Assembly: GCA_964629965.1 (NCBI GenBank)
Contig: CAZVRZ010000020.1
Span: forward strand, 1-50,036
Direction: 5' to 3'
Length of the DNA: 50,036 nt
Source: CAZVRZ01 sp964629965
Lineage (GTDB): Bacteria; Chloroflexota; Anaerolineae; Anaerolineales; UBA4823
A program made the position numbers and the translations under genes. Shown piece by piece: positions 49,217 through 50,036 of the stretch. Numbering within the stretch: position 1 is the stretch's first letter; each line of letters opens with the position of its first letter. The notes beneath the pieces were generated by a model. It saw only the letters and a list, made by a program, of their open reading frames with translations, ran no database searches and was not told the DNA's origin.

Positions 49217-50036
49217 TTAATTATTGATCTCAATATAATATCGCAATGCCTTTTTTCTTTGGCTAAAACCTGTTTTCAGTGAAAGCGCTATTGCTTTATC
49301 GTTGAAACTGGCATGATCTACTTTTACCAAACCTGCTCCGTGACGTTTGAGAGTTTGGAACGCAGAAATCTCTAATGCCCTGCCTAGTCCCATTCCTTGA
49401 TAATCAGGATGGATACCTAAAGGCTCAATTTGCCCAACATTTCCTCTTTGCCAGCAAACACAAAAACCAACCGGAGCATTTTCTTCGTTTTCCAAAATCA
49501 GATCAAGCTCTGAGCAATATGCGGGGTGTTGCAATGTTCGCGAACGCCATCCAAAGGTCATATTCTTAGAGCCAAAAGCCATTCGATGGAGATTTACATA
49601 CGTTTGGACTTCACTTAAACCATGCAGAGATCGGATTTTATAGCCAACAGGTAACTGCACCTGCGGAAATTCTTGGTCCAGATCCAGTTCAAAGCGAATA
49701 ATACTCCAATCAAATGGGGTAAAACCGGCTATTTCTAGATTTTTAATTGTTTGGGTTGCATTCGGAGCATCTTCAAATATTTCCACCGAACCCCGAAATT
49801 CTTCGCCTATAAGTTTTGAATACTTCAGCATTTGCTCTTTCCCCCATAAAAAGATTTCCTCTTCTATCTCTAAACCCCACAGTGACGGATGGATGGCAAA
49901 ATCCAGATTCCACCATGCTGGCTGAAAGATTGCCCAGGCCACAACTTCAGTTGCTTGCTCCCATAATCCAATTTCGCAATCACTTTTGTTTTCGCTAACT
50001 GAAAGGAGGTGAAGAAGTAGTAATGGGCCCAAAACA
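49217..50036 (-). CDS. GNAT acetyltransferase, 5' end cut by the window
   Basis: The frame stays open to the right edge, so the start is not known. The last third is a GNAT domain: NEENAPVGFCVCWQRGNVGQ is followed by IEPLGIHPDYQGMGLGRALE, where YQGMGLGRA is the acetyl-CoA pyrophosphate loop, and KVDHASFNDKAIALSLKTGF is the typical C-terminal part. The earlier two-thirds looks like a degenerate first GNAT module (ending with WSIIRFELDLD), so this is probably a double-GNAT protein. The substrate is unknown. Confidence 0.85.
   Translation of the reverse strand, partial: VLGPLLLLHLLSVSENKSDCEIGLWEQATEVVAWAIFQPAWWNLDFAIHPSLWGLEIEEEIFLWGKEQMLKYSKLIGEEFRGSVEIFEDAPNATQTIKNLEIAGFTPFDWSIIRFELDLDQEFPQVQLPVGYKIRSLHGLSEVQTYVNLHRMAFGSKNMTFGWRSRTLQHPAYCSELDLILENEENAPVGFCVCWQRGNVGQIEPLGIHPDYQGMGLGRALEISAFQTLKRHGAGLVKVDHASFNDKAIALSLKTGFSQRKKALRYYIEINN

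Overview
The window looks like a chromosomal scaffold from an uncultured anaerobic bacterium of the Chloroflexota, probably Anaerolineae. This is inferred from gene content: a secreted ELWxxDGT-repeat protein ending in YLPLALR, a small Cys-motif protein with a very acidic tail, sigma70-like TATAAT promoters placed directly before start codons, and a fructose-1,6-bisphosphate aldolase of class II. No rRNA or typing marker is present, so the assignment is moderate. Two runs of ten N (23616-23625 and 35654-35663) show that it is an assembled scaffold, and both runs fall inside genes.

Layout. 1-7.3 kb: class II aldolase, a membrane protein plus a YtxH-like protein, the repeat surface protein, a membrane-anchored hypothetical, then fabF. 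7.3-11.7 kb: plsX (with fabF a lipid-synthesis pair), tRNA-Leu(GAG), a polar amino-acid ABC transporter (binding protein, permease, ATPase) and a PPOX-fold protein. 11.7-19.3 kb: htpG, a two-domain VOC protein, ligA, an alpha-oxoamine synthase and an RlmI-type methyltransferase. 19.3-24.8 kb: GH31 glucosidase, glycerate 2-kinase, a SRAP protein and a nuclease-like hypothetical. 24.8-29.8 kb: a sugar ABC transporter whose binding protein is an in-frame tandem duplication. 30-37.7 kb: RelA/SpoT, the acidic protein, a large coiled-coil membrane protein, and a TIM-barrel isomerase / Gfo-Idh-MocA / methyltransferase operon.

The main find is a 10.2-kb integrated element at 37882-48126. It sits in a tRNA-Met(CAT) gene. 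A perfect 46-bp direct repeat starts at the first base of the anticodon loop and flanks the element: the intact tRNA is at the left, and the displaced 3' half, followed by the original tRNA terminator, is at the right. All its recognisable genes run leftwards: two different tyrosine recombinases, a ribbon-helix-helix protein, a zinc-motif protein, a RepA-like AAA ATPase, a CHC2/TOPRIM primase, and a string of small unknown proteins, many joined by ATGA overlaps. The left end carries a lipoprotein with an SH3-like domain, a four-TM membrane protein and a tiny zinc-finger protein. No capsid, portal, relaxase or secretion gene is recognisable, so it looks like a self-replicating satellite or mobilisable island of unknown type. 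Two repeat-rich regions (44197-44320 and 41135-41302) are candidate origins or control regions, and a dyad-bearing box is shared by two of its promoters. A structured RNA candidate with a strong terminator lies near the left end.

Right of the element are an aminoglycoside 6-adenylyltransferase-like gene and a GNAT acetyltransferase cut by the window edge.
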